NCBI GenBank assembly: GCA_900543345.1
Contig: UQRJ01000033.1
Coordinates: forward strand, 1-15,445
Direction: 5' to 3'
From: an uncultured Sporolactobacillus sp.
Lineage (GTDB): Bacteria; Bacillota; Bacilli; Bacillales; Sporolactobacillaceae
Length of the DNA stretch: 15,445 nucleotides
The notes under the pieces are model-generated. The model did no database searches. It saw nothing but the letters and a program-made list of their open reading frames with translations, and had not been told where the DNA came from. Of this stretch, positions 6,998 to 13,136 are shown one piece after another (position 1 is the stretch's first letter; the number at the start of each line of letters is the position of its first letter). The position numbers were made by a program, and so were the translations under genes.

Positions 6998-7585
6998 TCA
7001 GGACGTCCCGGTGAGAAAGAAGAGATCTTCTCCCGGATCGCCGGTCGTCGCTAAGCTGTCCAATAGCAACAGGATGGCGCTCACGGCTTCGGCCCATGCC
7101 CCGAAGGTCAGCTTGGCGTTCAAATCAAACAGTGCTGCCCGGTTAGCTAGCTGTTGCCGCCTTCCGAGCGCCTGCGCCAGGTCGCCGAGGCATAATAGAA
7201 ACAGACCGATCATTGTAGCGATACGGCACCATAAGCGACGGTCAACAGCCAGCAGCGCAATGGTGCCCGTCATGTCCCGCAGGTGACCGGCCCACGCTCG
7301 ACGGATCAGCTGCGTTTCGTCGCTACTACCCTGAATCCGTTCCAGGATGAATATCCCGTATCCCAGGACATTTATACCGATCAGATAGGCGGCGACGGGA
7401 TCTCCCGCGGCAAGTTCCGTCAGCAAGGCACCGGCAGCGACCTGAATCCGGCCGCCATTCTCTAGCAGCGCCTGGCGTGTTTCTCGGTCCAGTCGCGCAT
7501 CGGGTGTTTTACCGACGGCGGTCAGTATTTTACCGACGGCAAACGCAAAAAGCGCTGTCTGTCCCGCTGATTCTTTACGGCCCAT
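6998..7585 (-). CDS. Hydrophobic repeat-containing protein, possibly DUF6944 family
   Basis: This 195-aa protein is unusually rich in Ala, Leu and Gly and is built from about six repeats of ~25-30 residues, each a small-residue-rich helix of the type G-x-W/A-x-x-A-x-G-x-x-L-x-A (for example FAVGKILTAVGKTP, AGALLTELAAGDP and FGAWAEAVSAILLLLDSLA). This pattern resembles the Bacillus 'DUF6944 family repetitive protein', a family of unknown function; the match is from memory. There is no cleavable signal peptide; the helices may associate with membrane or pack as a bundle. The ATG at 7585 has GGTGAT six bases upstream and GGAG directly against it. It lies 80 bases downstream of the DUF402 gene on the same strand with no terminator between, so they may share a transcript. 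No function is proposed. Confidence 0.6.
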   Translation of the reverse strand: MGRKESAGQTALFAFAVGKILTAVGKTPDARLDRETRQALLENGGRIQVAAGALLTELAAGDPVAAYLIGINVLGYGIFILERIQGSSDETQLIRRAWAGHLRDMTGTIALLAVDRRLWCRIATMIGLFLLCLGDLAQALGRRQQLANRAALFDLNAKLTFGAWAEAVSAILLLLDSLATTGDPGEDLFFLTGTS

Positions 7586-7665
7586 CTCCGATCACCAACC
7601 GCTTTTCTGAGAATCCGGCTGCTGCATTATATTCCAAATCGTTTCATTCGGCTACACACCGCGGT

Positions 7666-8217
7666 TTAATCGGGGAAGGTCGATCGAATTCGTCGCACCA
7701 GGTTGGGATAAAAATCAGGATAATCGTCGATGAACCGTTTGAGCCGGCGGGCCGAACGCCAAGCCTTGCGATGCATCGATGCCGTGATGATATTTGCTTC
7801 AAGCGCTTCGTCTAGTTCATTTTGGTCGACAAGAAATAAGTGGTGATCCGGAAAAAGAATCAAATCAAGATAAAGGTCGTCAAACCATAAGGTACCTCTT
7901 GAGTCCCGCCCTATTCTTTCGACAATATCGAAATAGCATTGCACAAGATACTTCCGATCGTCGAACATCGATGTCAGCACAAATCCATCCGACGACTGGG
8001 GAAACAATTGCAGCCACGAATAGCTTCGGTCGACGGTTTTCACTCGGATGCCGCCGTAGGCAACTGACATCGGCGCCTTGATTTCATCGAAGCGGATCAG
8101 GACGGCCTCACCGCGGAAATCCGGCCACAGGAATGACTTTTCGCAGACGCGGCTGGCGACAATCCGTCGCCAGCCCCTTCGATCGGCGTACTTTCTTTTC
8201 ATTTTATCTGCATTCAA
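7666..8217 (-). CDS. DUF402 domain-containing protein
   Basis: This 183-aa cytoplasmic protein has the DUF402 core: a beta-rich stretch (about 35-100) leading into QCYFDIVERI (93-102), then GTLWFDDLYLDLILFPD (108-124) and the acidic LVDQNELDEALE (129-140), with a helical C-terminal tail. The aspartates and glutamates in these segments are the conserved metal/phosphate-site residues of the family, whose characterised members include nucleoside di/triphosphate phosphatase (NtdP) and FomD. Which phosphorylated substrate this one takes cannot be told from sequence. The start is TTG at 8217: AAGGTG stands five bases upstream, while the next in-frame ATG (8202) has no good ribosome site. It is longer at its N terminus, with a basic stretch (KMKRKYADRRGWRR), than NtdP. 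Confidence 0.75.
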   Translation of the reverse strand: MNADKMKRKYADRRGWRRIVASRVCEKSFLWPDFRGEAVLIRFDEIKAPMSVAYGGIRVKTVDRSYSWLQLFPQSSDGFVLTSMFDDRKYLVQCYFDIVERIGRDSRGTLWFDDLYLDLILFPDHHLFLVDQNELDEALEANIITASMHRKAWRSARRLKRFIDDYPDFYPNLVRRIRSTFPD

Positions 8218-8325
8218 GCAATCACCTTCTCTGCCTTCTCAACACTATTGTATCGCAAAAGCCCCCCGCTTCATGCACCTGAAAAGCTGCGCTGCGTCCA
8301 AAAGACGCATTGTGGAGGGGCGGAC

Positions 8326-8363
8326 AAAAAAATACAAGACGTCTCGTCGTTTGAAACGTCTTG
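8326..8363 (-). terminator. Terminator of the ydjO-like gene
   Basis: Read on the minus strand, CAAGACGT (8363-8356) pairs with ACGTCTTG (8342-8335), followed after two bases by a seven-T run (plus-strand A7 at 8326-8332). It lies 34 bases after the minus-strand stop at 8397 and separates this gene from the DUF402 gene. Confidence 0.8.
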
Positions 8364-8396
8364 CGGCCGCTGCTTATCATTCAAGGGGGCGATCTA

Positions 8397-8579
8397 TCAT
8401 TCAATGACCGGCAAAACCCTGATCTCCTTTTTCATTTCGGAGTGACAGAGCGGACACGTCGGATGGTGATCAAACGAATAGGCATCTCTCATCCATCCTG
8501 CGCATGATTCGTTTGTACAGACCCAAACGACCGTTTCCGCTTCGGGAACCGGTTCCTGTGGATTGCGATTAAATCCCAT
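8397..8579 (-). CDS. ydjO: YdjO-family cold-inducible zinc-ribbon-like small protein
   Basis: This 60-aa protein has four cysteines as two pairs, C21-x4-C26 (VCTNESCAGWMR) and C42-x2-C45 (TCPLCHSEM), the pattern of a small zinc ribbon. The WxCTxExCxGWMR block, the second CPLC block and the closing RVLP motif match the Bacillus YdjO family, reported as cold-inducible and of unknown molecular function. The match is from memory. AAGGGGA lies about ten bases before the ATG at 8579. It is monocistronic, with its own hairpin terminator downstream and a TATAAT upstream at 8612-8617 on this strand. The DNA between it and tagG is a divergent promoter region. Confidence 0.68.
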   Translation of the reverse strand: MGFNRNPQEPVPEAETVVWVCTNESCAGWMRDAYSFDHHPTCPLCHSEMKKEIRVLPVIE

Positions 8580-8611
8580 TGATCAAAATCCCCTTTCCTG
8601 TTAATCTCTAT

Positions 8612-8640
8612 ATTATATCCCTTTTTGTTCGAATAATAAA
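8612..8640 (-). promoter_or_regulatory. Possible ydjO promoter
   Basis: On the minus strand a perfect TATAAT lies at 8617-8612, 33 bases before the ydjO start. The -35 region 17 bases upstream (TTTATT, 8640-8635) matches the sigma-A consensus only partly. Confidence 0.4.
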
Positions 8641-8789
8641 ATGATGCAAACGCAGGCCCGTTGATAATTTCTTTCGCAAGCCCTCAAAGGGTTGAATGTG
8701 ATACGAATATTTACATCGGTAGTTCATTCATGCATAATTAGCGTTTCCAATTGTGCCCGAACTGTGATAAAGTGGACTCTGGAAAATCT

Positions 8790-8819
8790 GCGGCGCCATA
8801 TGCCGCCCGGTTCGCCGGG
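8790..8819 (+). promoter_or_regulatory. Two adjacent GC-rich hairpins in the tagG leader
   Basis: GCGGC (8790-8794) pairs with GCCGC (8802-8806), and CCCGG (8806-8810) pairs with CCGGG (8815-8819) around a TTCG tetraloop, an exceptionally stable loop type in RNA. The two stems share base 8806, so they stack or compete. They end 24 bases before the tagG start and just before its ribosome site (AAGGGA). No T-run follows, so attenuation by termination is not indicated; protection of the message or translational control is possible. Confidence 0.45.
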
Positions 8820-8843
8820 GAGTTTGGTTGAAGGGATCTTTAT

Positions 8844-9671
8844 ATGAAATCTGCCTGGAAAGTGTTAAAGGAACAAATTGGGAATTTTTATTTGATTCGT
8901 CGATTGTCGCTCTACGAATTAAAAAGTGAAAATAGTAATAATTACTTAGGCATGAGTTGGATTGTGATCAATCCGCTGATTCAAATCCTGATTTATTGGC
9001 TCGTATTTGGAATTATCTTGAAGCGAAAAAGCGTACTCATGGAAAACGGAGCTGACGTCCCGTACATTATTTGGTTGATGGGCGGCATCGTTGTTTGGTT
9101 CTTTTTGCAGCCATCTGTCATTCAAGGCTCCCGCTCCATTTACTCACGGATTCGTTTCATTGCGAAAATGAACTTTCCCATGAGTGCGATACCAAGCTAT
9201 GTCATTTTTGAAAAATTTTATCAGCATCTGATGCTGACGGGAATTGTTTTTATTATTTTGCAGTTTACCAGCTATCATGTCCGACTCTATATTTTGCAAT
9301 TGCCTTATTTCATGTTTGCATCGTTAGTTTTTCTATTTTCATTTTCGCTGATTACTTCAACGGTTTCGACGATTGTGCGCGATTTCCATCAGATCCTGAT
9401 CTCACTGATGCGGATGCTGTTCTATGTGACGCCGATCCTGTGGCCGCCCTCGGAGTTGGACAGTTGGCCGCATGTTTTCAGGGCGATCATGCTGATGAAT
9501 CCGATGTACTATCTGGTGCAGGGGTATCGGTCGACGATGCTTGGCATTTCCTGGTATGGAATCGACCATTATAAGTATACGATCTACTTCTGGGCAGTGG
9601 TAGTGATACTGTTTTTGATCGGTTCAAGTATGCATGTGAAATTCAGAGATCATTTTATCGACTATTTGTAA
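8844..9671 (+). CDS. tagG: Wall teichoic acid ABC exporter permease TagG
   Basis: This 275-aa ABC-2-type membrane permease has the same length as B. subtilis TagG. With the ATPase encoded next it flips completed lipid-linked wall teichoic acid across the membrane. About six membrane segments are visible: roughly 36-60 (NPLIQILIYWLVFGIIL), 72-95, 125-145, 150-178, 190-212 (MRMLFYVTPILW) and 245-265. The first cytoplasmic stretch (LYELKSENSNNYLGMSWIVINPLIQ) has the typical amphipathic helix and N-Y-L-G-M-W/S-W entry of this family. AAGGGA stands seven bases before the start. tagH follows 15 bases after the stop. O-antigen or other polysaccharide exporters are close relatives, but the Gram-positive context favours teichoic acid. 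No teichoic acid synthesis genes lie in the window. Confidence 0.87.
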   Translation: MKSAWKVLKEQIGNFYLIRRLSLYELKSENSNNYLGMSWIVINPLIQILIYWLVFGIILKRKSVLMENGADVPYIIWLMGGIVVWFFLQPSVIQGSRSIYSRIRFIAKMNFPMSAIPSYVIFEKFYQHLMLTGIVFIILQFTSYHVRLYILQLPYFMFASLVFLFSFSLITSTVSTIVRDFHQILISLMRMLFYVTPILWPPSELDSWPHVFRAIMLMNPMYYLVQGYRSTMLGISWYGIDHYKYTIYFWAVVVILFLIGSSMHVKFRDHFIDYL

Positions 9672-9686
9672 GGTGGTCCGTCGGTT

Positions 9687-10478
9687 ATGGAAAAATCCGT
9701 GATTGTCAGTCATGTAACAAAAAAATATAAGATGTTCAAAAATAATTCCGAGAAAATACTCGATCTGCTGCTGCCGGGAGGACGCGGGCAATCTTTTTAT
9801 GCGTTGAAGGATGTCAGTTTCGAAGCGGAGAACGGAGACGTTGTCGGCATCATCGGCGTCAATGGTTCCGGAAAGTCGACGTTGTCCAATATTATTGCCG
9901 GCGTTGTGCCGCCGACGTCGGGAACGGTAACGGTCAACGGGGATGCGGCACTGATCGCGATTCAGTCCGGCCTGAAAAATGAATTGACCGGACGGGAAAA
10001 TATTGAATTGAAGTGTCTGATGCTCGGTTTCAATCGCAATGAAATCGAGCGGATGATGCCGCATATCATCGAGTTCGCGGATATTGGCGATTTTATTGAT
10101 CAACCGGTCAAGTCGTATTCCAGCGGGATGCGTTCCCGGCTTGGTTTTGCTATTTCCGTTCATATTAATCCTGATATTCTGATTATCGATGAGGCATTGT
10201 CGGTTGGCGATCAGACGTTTGCCGACAAATGTTACGATAAAATGAATGAATTTAAGGAAAAGGGGAAGACGATCTTCTTTATTAGTCATTCTCTAGGCCA
10301 GGTCAAGAAATTCTGCAAAAAGGCACTGTGGATTCAATACGGCGAGGTTAAGGACTATGGGCCGATTGACAAAGTCATGCCCGAATATCAGAAATTCATT
10401 AGTAGGTATAAAAAAATGAGCGAAGAAGAGAAAAATGCTTTCAAAGAAACGATTCGCCGGCGTAGGATGACCGTCTGA
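9687..10478 (+). CDS. tagH: Teichoic acid ABC exporter ATP-binding subunit TagH (short form)
   Basis: This 263-aa ATPase powers the TagG permease. The Walker A motif is GVNGSGKST (57-65), the signature is YSSGMRSRL (144-152), the Walker B is ILIIDEA (164-170, catalytic Glu169) and the switch His is 201. The N-terminal insert before the Walker A (FKNNSEKILDLLLPG, about 17-31) is typical of polysaccharide/teichoic acid ABC proteins. B. subtilis TagH is about 527 aa with a long C-terminal extension; here the protein ends soon after the ABC domain with a basic tail (RRRRMTV), as in shorter teichoic or O-antigen exporters. The stop is clean and a non-coding region follows, so this looks natural. 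AAGGTGG overlaps the tagG stop and serves as ribosome site, so the two genes form one operon. Confidence 0.87.
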   Translation: MEKSVIVSHVTKKYKMFKNNSEKILDLLLPGGRGQSFYALKDVSFEAENGDVVGIIGVNGSGKSTLSNIIAGVVPPTSGTVTVNGDAALIAIQSGLKNELTGRENIELKCLMLGFNRNEIERMMPHIIEFADIGDFIDQPVKSYSSGMRSRLGFAISVHINPDILIIDEALSVGDQTFADKCYDKMNEFKEKGKTIFFISHSLGQVKKFCKKALWIQYGEVKDYGPIDKVMPEYQKFISRYKKMSEEEKNAFKETIRRRRMTV

Positions 10479-10486
10479 CGAAAAAA

Positions 10487-10523
10487 AGCCGCTAACCGGC
10501 TATCGCTACTTGAAGTATTTTTT
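10487..10523 (+). terminator. Possible tagGH terminator
   Basis: A short stem AGCCG (10487-10491) with CGGCT (10497-10501) is followed, after a second small inverted repeat (TACTT/AAGTA), by T6 at 10518-10523. The parts are separated by 16 bases, so this is weak. It lies just after the tagH stop, where a terminator is expected. Confidence 0.35.
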
Positions 10524-10573
10524 CCAATATCCTTTTTTGGAGGGAAATGAAAACCAAAAAGTGAGGATAAAAG

Positions 10574-10590
10574 GATGCAAAATTTGCATC
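10574..10590. promoter_or_regulatory. Perfect 17-bp palindrome, operator-like
   Basis: GATGCAAA (10574-10581) and TTTGCATC (10583-10590) are exact inverted repeats around one A. The size and symmetry are those of a dimeric repressor site. It lies 112 bases before the FbpA-like gene and 96 bases after tagH. It does not match the Fur box consensus. The regulator is unknown. Confidence 0.5.
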
Positions 10591-10608
10591 ATTGTATTAT
10601 GATTAAAA

Positions 10609-10622
10609 TGTAACCGCTTAAT
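10609..10622 (+). promoter_or_regulatory. cre-like site upstream of the FbpA-like gene
   Basis: TGTAACCGCTTAAT fits the cre consensus (TGWNANCGNTNWCA) except at the last two positions. The inner 13 bases are identical to the cre-like site in front of glcD (4132-4144). A CcpA role is inference from the consensus. Confidence 0.35.
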
Positions 10623-10687
10623 TATGTGAAAAATTGCTCATACTGTAAATAGACGCAAAATCTTAGGGAAGGGAGGAAGAAGGGAGC

Positions 10688-10705
10688 ATGTCTCCCCGCA
10701 GATGA
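10688..10705 (+). CDS. Possible upstream ORF (MSPRR-stop) overlapping the FbpA-like start
   Basis: ATG 10688 has a much better placed ribosome site (GGGAGGAAG at 10671-10679) than the gene that follows. It reads five codons to TGA 10703-10705, which overlaps the next ATG (10702) as ATGA. This arrangement would allow re-initiation at the FbpA-like start and so couple its translation to the leader. Confidence 0.35.
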   Translation: MSPRR

Positions 10706-10884
10706 AAATGGTTCAGACTAATTTGTTGCGGATGGCTGTGGAAAACCGTAAAAAAAGTTTAATCAGACTGCTTGAGAGCCACCGGGTAGTTGGCAAATCG
10801 GAACAGTTGAATCAATGGACGCTCTCTGAACTTGAGCAAGAATGGAAGCGCTATCTTAAATGGGGGCAAAAAGATATTGGTTAG
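10702..10884 (+). CDS. fbpA: FbpA-family small basic protein
   Basis: This 60-aa protein has the layout of the Fur-regulated basic protein A family: an N-terminal helix LLRMAVENRKKSLIRLLES (8-26) and, after a short linker, the block LNQWTLSELEQEWKRYLK (36-53). In B. subtilis, FbpA helps FbpB/FsrA-type iron-sparing regulation; its exact action is poorly known. The family match is from memory. No clear Fur box (TGATAATNATTATCA type) is visible upstream, which is odd for this family; instead there is a perfect palindrome (10574-10590) and a cre-like site. The ribosome site is unusual: AGGGAG lies 15 bases before ATG 10702, and a tiny upstream frame overlaps the start. ATG 10708 is an alternative start. 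A two-way terminator follows at 10988. Confidence 0.58.
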   Translation: MKMVQTNLLRMAVENRKKSLIRLLESHRVVGKSEQLNQWTLSELEQEWKRYLKWGQKDIG

Positions 10885-10987
10885 TATCCATGTGTGCAAT
10901 GAAAATAGTGGTCAAACCGGTGGGAAAAGAACCGCGGTCCGCAATGGTTACCCAGCGCCGGTTCCGGGAAAAAGTCATGATGATAGA

Positions 10988-11031
10988 AAAAAATAACTGC
11001 GGCTCTGCAAATAGAGCCGCAGTTATTTTTT
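10988..11031. terminator. Two-way intrinsic terminator between the FbpA-like gene and pckA
   Basis: A perfect 19-bp inverted repeat (10988-11006 and 11013-11031) encloses a 6-base loop. The GC core CTGCGGCTCT is flanked by A-rich sequence on the left and T-rich on the right, so it works for the rightward FbpA-like transcript and the leftward pckA transcript, whose stop is at 11045. Confidence 0.93.
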
Positions 11032-11044
11032 GCGGGATCGGCAA

Positions 11045-12625
11045 TTAGCCGGTCGGTCCGGCCGAACGGATAGCGTCGGATGCTTCCGGGAATTTCTTGA
11101 AATTGTCTTTGAATTTGTTGGCCAACTGATGCGCAGTGCGTGAATAATCATCGCTATTGGCCCAAGTTTGCCACGGCAACATGACTTTGTCGGGAACGTC
11201 CGGGCAGGTTTTCGGGATGTGCAAACCGAAAATCGGGTCTGTCACGGTCGCGACATTTTTAAATTCGTCATTCAACGCCGCTTGGACCATCCGCCGCGTA
11301 TAGGCAAGTTCCATTCGTTTGCCAGTTCCGTACGGTCCGCCGGTCCAGCCGGTGTTCACAAGATAAGCGCTTACGTGATGCTTATTAATTCGTTTGCCCA
11401 GCAATTCGGCGTAAACATGTGCCGGCAGCGGCATGAACGGCGCACCAAAGCAGGTGGAAAAACTGGGTTCCGGATCGGTGACGCCACGCTCCGTACCCGC
11501 CAATTTGCTTGTATAACCCGAGAGAAATTGATACATTGCTTGCTCGGGCGTCAGCAGACTAATCGGCGGCAGAACGCCGAATGCATCAGCGGTCAGAAAA
11601 ATAATCGCTTTCGGATGTCCGCCGAGACTCGGTATCAGCACGTTGGGCACATTTTCCAGCGTGTAGGCGGCGCGAGTATTTTCCGTCAGCGACCCGTCGT
11701 CGTAATCGGGGCGGCGAGTGTTTTTGTCGACAATGACATTTTCCAATACGGTGGCAAACTGAATGCTGTTATAAATCTGCGGTTCTTTTTCCTTGCTCAG
11801 GCGAATTGTCTTGGCATAGCAGCCGCCCTCGATGTTGAATACGCCGTTATCGGACCAGCCGTGCTCATCGTCGCCGATCAATTTCCGATTGGGCACGTTC
11901 GACAGTGTTGTCTTTCCCGTACCCGATAAGCCGAAGAACAGAGCGACTCGACCGTCATCCCCCTGGTTGGCCGAGCAGTGCATCGACATGATCTGATGCT
12001 GCGGCAGCAGATAATTCATCACGGTGAAAATCGATTTCTTGATTTCGCCGCCGTATTCGGTACCGCCGATCAGTACGATGTGATGGGTAAAGGAAATAAT
12101 GATAAACGCTTCCGAACGTGTACCGTCGACTGTCGGATTTGCTTTGAATCCCGGAGCAGAAAGAACGGTAAATTGCGCCTGATGAGTTTTCAGCTCTTCC
12201 GATGTTGGATCGATAAACAGTTGACGGGCGAACAAATTCTGCCAGGCATATTCATTGATAACCTGAATGGACAACCGATGCTGCGGGTCCGCTCCGGCGA
12301 AGCCTTTGAACACGAAACGTTCATGACGTTGGCGAAGATAATTAATAACCTTGTTGTACAAACCGGCAAAAACCTCTTCGCTGATCGGCTGGTTGCGTTT
12401 CCAGTCGATCTTGTCCTCGGTTGTGGAATCTTTCACAAAGAATTTGTCCTTTGGAGACCGCCCCGTATACTTTCCTGTCCTTACAGCCAGCGATCCCTGG
12501 TCGGTTAAAGCGCCTTCATTTCTTGCAAGCGCTTTCTCCACTAGCTGCGCAGAAGACAGATTGACAAAAGTATTGGGGACTTTCATCAATTCAGAGATGG
12601 GTGTTTCAGAAACGGTAGCGCTCAT
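11045..12625 (-). CDS. pckA: Phosphoenolpyruvate carboxykinase (ATP)
   Basis: This 526-aa cytoplasmic enzyme converts oxaloacetate and ATP to phosphoenolpyruvate, CO2 and ADP, the entry step of gluconeogenesis. Length equals that of B. subtilis PckA (527 aa). Visible motifs are TGRSPKDK (54-61, substrate-binding Arg56), GGTEYGGEIKKS (187-198, metal/substrate site), the P-loop GLSGTGKT (232-239) and the kinase-2 metal site GDDEHGW (251-257) followed by NIEGGCY (264-270). The ATP-type P-loop distinguishes it from the GTP enzyme. AGAAGGGATG lies 9-10 bases before the ATG. It is transcribed divergently from metK, as in Bacillus, and terminated by the shared hairpin at 10988-11031. In B. subtilis the gene is repressed on glucose by CcpN; whether that holds here is not visible. 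Confidence 0.96.
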   Translation of the reverse strand: MSATVSETPISELMKVPNTFVNLSSAQLVEKALARNEGALTDQGSLAVRTGKYTGRSPKDKFFVKDSTTEDKIDWKRNQPISEEVFAGLYNKVINYLRQRHERFVFKGFAGADPQHRLSIQVINEYAWQNLFARQLFIDPTSEELKTHQAQFTVLSAPGFKANPTVDGTRSEAFIIISFTHHIVLIGGTEYGGEIKKSIFTVMNYLLPQHQIMSMHCSANQGDDGRVALFFGLSGTGKTTLSNVPNRKLIGDDEHGWSDNGVFNIEGGCYAKTIRLSKEKEPQIYNSIQFATVLENVIVDKNTRRPDYDDGSLTENTRAAYTLENVPNVLIPSLGGHPKAIIFLTADAFGVLPPISLLTPEQAMYQFLSGYTSKLAGTERGVTDPEPSFSTCFGAPFMPLPAHVYAELLGKRINKHHVSAYLVNTGWTGGPYGTGKRMELAYTRRMVQAALNDEFKNVATVTDPIFGLHIPKTCPDVPDKVMLPWQTWANSDDYSRTAHQLANKFKDNFKKFPEASDAIRSAGPTG

Positions 12626-12669
12626 AACTTAAACATCCCTTCTTATATGAAATTCCTTTTGACACCTAA

Positions 12670-12725
12670 AGTATAGCACACTGAAAAATAAAGATGCCGT
12701 TATTTTTGAAAATAAGGCTTATTTT
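12670..12725 (-). promoter_or_regulatory. pckA promoter with AT-rich palindrome upstream
   Basis: On the minus strand an extended -10 box (TGCTATACT) has its TATACT at 12675-12670, about 45 bases before the pckA start; no good -35 box is present. Further upstream, AAAATAA-GGC-TTATTTT (12709-12725) is a perfect inverted repeat with 7-bp arms. A second TTATTTT at 12700-12706 pairs with the same AAAATAA, giving two overlapping inverted repeats. Their position, about 50-60 bases before the likely transcription start, suits a regulator site. The factor is unknown. Confidence 0.5.
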
Positions 12726-12788
12726 CGTGAAATTTTTCTCATAAAGAATTTTTCTATCATGCATCGGAAGAAAGCAGATTCGCTACCG

Positions 12789-12817
12789 TTGACAGCTTTA
12801 ATTCCCTGCGTTATTAT
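12789..12817 (+). promoter_or_regulatory. metK promoter
   Basis: A perfect -35 box TTGACA (12789-12794) and a -10 box TATTAT (12812-12817) are separated by exactly 17 bases. Transcription would start near 12824, placing the SAM riboswitch at the very 5' end of the RNA. Confidence 0.88.
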
Positions 12818-12838
12818 AGGTTTTATATTACGGCTGCT

Positions 12839-12944
12839 CTTATTCCGAGTAGGCGGAGGGACAGGCCCGATGAAACCCGGCAACCGGCCGCATGTGGCAC
12901 GGTGCTAACCTGCAGCGGAGACTCCGGCCGCCGCTGATAATAAG
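12839..12944 (+). ncRNA. SAM-I riboswitch (S-box) controlling metK
   Basis: The aptamer is closed by P1, CTTATT (12839-12844) with AATAAG (12939-12944). Inside are the S-box hallmarks: GGCGGAGGGACAGGCCCGAT (the kink-turn and P2 region), then GATGAAACCCGGCAACC, and later the GGTGCTAACCTGC segment followed by the P4 hairpin. When S-adenosylmethionine is bound, P1 is held closed and the downstream terminator forms, so metK is switched off when its own product is plentiful. Confidence 0.96.
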
Positions 12945-12959
12945 AAGCGCGTTAGAGTT

Positions 12960-12989
12960 GGCCTAATCCTCAACGGGACAGGCTTTTTT
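12960..12989 (+). terminator. Riboswitch-controlled terminator before metK
   Basis: GCCT (12961-12964) pairs with AGGC (12980-12983), and TCC with GGG further in, around loop TCAAC, followed by six T (12984-12989). The stem is imperfect, as expected for a switchable element. About 147 bases of further leader lie between it and the metK start; they are GC-rich near 13045-13075 and show no other recognised feature. Confidence 0.7.
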
Positions 12990-13136
12990 CATGCCTTGAA
13001 AACAACGCGGAAGGGATAAAGCACGTTATATCTGCTGGAGGAAGCGCCCGCGGTCACTGCTACCGGCCGCCTGTCCGTAATCCTTAGACGTTTTTCATAT
13101 AACTCCATATACTGTTTGAAAGGCAGGGTGATGGCA

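Noticed and set aside
6348..7097. 249-aa minus-strand frame opposite glcF
   Set aside because: Shadow of glcF; it spans the glcF terminator and has no family features.
10575..10613. Tiny frame MQNLHHCIMIKM with GAGG upstream
   Set aside because: It lies on the palindrome and cre-like sites. Twelve codons with no conservation evidence are better explained by regulatory DNA.
11168..11929. 253-aa + strand frame opposite pckA
   Set aside because: Antisense shadow of a well-supported, motif-complete gene.
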